This document shows, one piece after another, positions 62,823 to 64,000 of a stretch of DNA of 64,000 nt (position 1 is its first letter; each line of letters opens with the position of its first letter). Source of the DNA: Actinomadura hallensis (GTDB lineage: Bacteria > Actinomycetota > Actinomycetes > Streptosporangiales > Streptosporangiaceae). Under the pieces are notes generated by a model. That model saw only the letters and a list, made by a program, of their open reading frames with translations, was not told where the DNA came from and did no database searches. The stretch is from positions 5,704,001 through 5,768,000 of the forward strand of contig NZ_VFPO01000001.1 of NCBI RefSeq assembly GCF_006716765.1, given 5' to 3'. Both the position numbers and the translations under genes were made by a program.

Positions 62823-63388
62823 CTGTACTCCTCCGCCTTCTCCAAGATCATCTTGAGCGACGCTCCGGCGGGCAGTGCCTCTCCCATAACGAGATGGAAC
62901 CGAACCGATGTCGCCTCGACTTTACTCGGATCATGGATCAGCTGGCCCAACCCCGGAAATTCCAGATAGGCGGCCTTCTCCTCGCCCGGCAGTTGCAGGA
63001 TCTCGAACGACCCATCGAGACCGGCCCAGGTGATCGACTCAAAGGGAAGCACTCGCACCTGGACGTTCGGGTGATCCCTCATGACCTGGGCCAGGTGGTT
63101 CAGTTGATTCCGGAACGCCTCGCGACCTCCGGCGGGCCTCCGAAGCGCGGATTCGTCGATCACGAACCACATGCGGGGCGGCCTCGACTTCCGGAGGATC
63201 GTTTGCCGAGCGGAGAACCCCCAATGGCCGCTGAGCCGAGCGTCACCACGCGAGACACCCTCATCCGGACCTTCGGCACCGTCCTGCGGGGCTATCGGGA
63301 AGCGGGTCGGCTCGACCCCGGCCTTGGGGTCATGAAGGCTCGCGACCCATTCACCGAGCCGCCCGTTTTTCCGCGCTCGCACCGGCAC
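62819..63388 (-). pseudogene. XRE/DUF5753 regulator lacking its N-terminal DNA-binding half
   Basis: From about 63207 down to 62819 the frame codes the C-terminal DUF5753 domain: ARQTILRKSRPPRMWFVIDE, LRRPAGGREAFRNQLNHL, VQVRVLPFESITWAGLDGSF and GASLKMILEKAEEYR. An intact member has an HTH domain and about 80 more DUF5753 residues before this. Here the frame upstream (to 63388) is not family-like, and homology starts abruptly at ARQ. Next to the break an HTH-like start is found on the opposite strand. It is probably a broken gene; the DUF397 partner gene is intact. Confidence 0.7.
63224..63316 (+). pseudogene. HTH-regulator-like N-terminal fragment in opposite orientation
   Basis: On the plus strand the frame MAAEPSVTTRDTLIRTFGTV, then LRGYREAGRLD, starts at an ATG with GGAG nine bases upstream. 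It resembles the first 30 residues of XRE/DUF5753 regulators, before the helix-turn-helix itself. After this the frame turns unlike protein and runs antisense to the next gene. It faces away from the DUF5753 remnant at the same break point, which suggests an inversion or a rearranged second copy. The resemblance is short, so this call is tentative. Confidence 0.3.
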
Positions 63389-63418
63389 TCGGCATCGCGC
63401 CGAGTGTCGTCGGTGCGA

Positions 63419-63829
63419 TTACTTCCATTCGAAGACCGTGGTCTCGGTCTTTCCGCTCGCGTCCGCGTCGTACTCGAACACGCAGGCCATCTTGTTCAGG
63501 CTCGAGAACTTCTCGGACGTCGTCCGGTAGAAGATCGAGCCTCGGAACGAGGTGGCGCCGTCGTTCAGGAGCCGGCCGACTCCCGTGCCCGTCCACACGG
63601 CGGTCTCTCCGTCGCCGAACATCGTGCAACCCTGGCCTTCACCGCGCAGGACGCCGTCCGAGCCGAGAGTCGACACGTACGTTCCCATGTCCACGGCCTC
63701 TTCGTCGAGAAGCCGGCCACGGGATTCGAACGAGACCTCGACCCGTGCTTCGCCCTGCTCGGTCGGCGGCAGAACGCGAGTCCCCGTGACCTGCCCCGTG
63801 TCATGACCCAATTGATCGCCCAATGCCAT
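63419..63829 (-). CDS. Hypothetical protein, possible beta-barrel (allene oxide cyclase-like) fold
   Basis: The 136-residue protein has alternating beta-type segments: TRVLPPTEQGEARVEVSFES, MGTYVSTLGSDGVLRGEGQG, GETAVWTGTGVGRLLNDGAT, RGSIFYRTTSEKFSSLNKMA and a C-terminal CVFEYDADASGKTETTVFEWK. Repeated Gly/Thr turns and the LN...VFEY ... WK end recall small actinobacterial barrel proteins related to allene oxide cyclase, but this is by eye only. There is no signal peptide. ATG at 63829 has GAAG close by. GC is lower than in its neighbours, in line with accessory DNA. Confidence 0.65.
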   Translation of the reverse strand: MALGDQLGHDTGQVTGTRVLPPTEQGEARVEVSFESRGRLLDEEAVDMGTYVSTLGSDGVLRGEGQGCTMFGDGETAVWTGTGVGRLLNDGATSFRGSIFYRTTSEKFSSLNKMACVFEYDADASGKTETTVFEWK

Positions 63830-63899
63830 CTTCGTTCGCCCCCTGTCCGGTATCGCTTATTTCCAGTCGAACACCGGTCCCGCCCGCCGGTCAACGGCG

Positions 63900-64000
63900 T
63901 CAGCGCGTGCGGAAGTCCCCCTTGCCTCCCGCCTTTCGGCAATAGGGATCTCCGTCCGCGACGGTGTTGAAATTCCGGGCAAAGGCGCGGGAGAACGGTG
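63900..64000 (-). CDS. Partial hypothetical protein (C-terminal end, runs off right edge)
   Basis: The frame entering from the right edge reads FSRAFARNFNTVADGDPYCR and then KAGGKGDFRTR before a TGA at 63902-63900. The residue mix looks like real protein and the alternative frame on this strand is longer but Arg/Ala-rich. With only 32 codons visible nothing more can be said. Confidence 0.35.
   Translation of the reverse strand, partial: PFSRAFARNFNTVADGDPYCRKAGGKGDFRTR

Noticed and set aside
63841-63857. Minus-strand VFDWK followed by a stop, like the VFEWK end of the gene at 63419, suggesting a tandem duplicate.
   Set aside because: Only five or six residues match, and the frame before them is Arg/Ala-rich without the LN...VFEY pattern. 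Chance is more likely.
62606-63970. Long plus-strand frame of 454 codons at the right end.
   Set aside because: It runs antisense through DUF397, DUF5753 and the 63419 gene, which have better features and coupled overlaps; only the short HTH-like start at 63224 was kept as tentative.

Overview
The window is chromosomal DNA of a high-GC Gram-positive actinomycete, probably a Thermomonosporaceae/Streptosporangiales-type organism such as Actinomadura (inferred from gene content, not tested). Signs are the very high GC, many GTG starts, four-base ATGA/GTGA overlaps inside operons, and actinobacterial families: biotin-dependent acyl-CoA carboxylase with an epsilon subunit, LysM-BTAD membrane regulator, DUF397/DUF5753 pair, DUF574 methyltransferase, LpdA-type quinone reductase and an IdeR-type iron box. 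No tRNA, rRNA, CRISPR array, prophage or complete insertion sequence was seen.

Left part (1-14.5 kb), mostly housekeeping: the start of treY and complete treX/glgX (trehalose from glycogen); an iron box followed by bacterioferritin-associated ferredoxin and bacterioferritin; a class III adenylate cyclase with an Rv1264-like regulatory domain; birA; an enoyl-CoA hydratase; PEP carboxylase; the carboxyltransferase beta and epsilon subunits of an acyl-CoA carboxylase; a NYN-domain protein; and a beta-propeller lipoprotein. The biotinylated alpha subunit lies apart at 32.8 kb. BirA, the two carboxylase gene sets and PEP carboxylase together serve malonyl/methylmalonyl-CoA and oxaloacetate supply.

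14.5-24.6 kb is a compact Tad (Flp pilus) operon on the minus strand: CpaB-like SAF protein, TadZ-like, TadA ATPase, TadB, TadC, Flp pilin, three TadE/G-type minor pilins, then a large membrane LysM/BTAD protein. No prepilin peptidase is in the window. A TetR-SRPBCC-NAD-epimerase unit with visible palindromic operators follows. Next is a 1485-residue FHA/FtsK-type protein of the EssC/EccC family in which all three P-loops lack the catalytic lysine and which has no type VII partners beside it.

32-51 kb: secreted protein, carboxylase alpha chain, TPM-like membrane protein, SPFH protein, a convergent histidine kinase/response regulator pair, CBS protein plus ArsB/NhaD permease, LpdA, purine salvage (purine nucleoside phosphorylase, phosphopentomutase/phosphohexomutase-like enzyme, adenosine deaminase), a methyltransferase, a cupin and a TetR-controlled ABC exporter.

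51-64 kb is more accessory: a natural fusion of a luciferase-like flavin monooxygenase with a berberine-bridge-type FAD oxidase, overlapping a stand-alone paralogue of its first half; a MarR regulator divergent from a large FtsX-type permease with no ATPase; DUF6891 and YqeB-like proteins; a probably frameshifted gene; a TetR/siderophore-interacting-protein pair with a palindromic operator at the Shine-Dalgarno; and a decayed right end with DUF397, a decapitated DUF5753 regulator, HTH remnants and unknown small genes.
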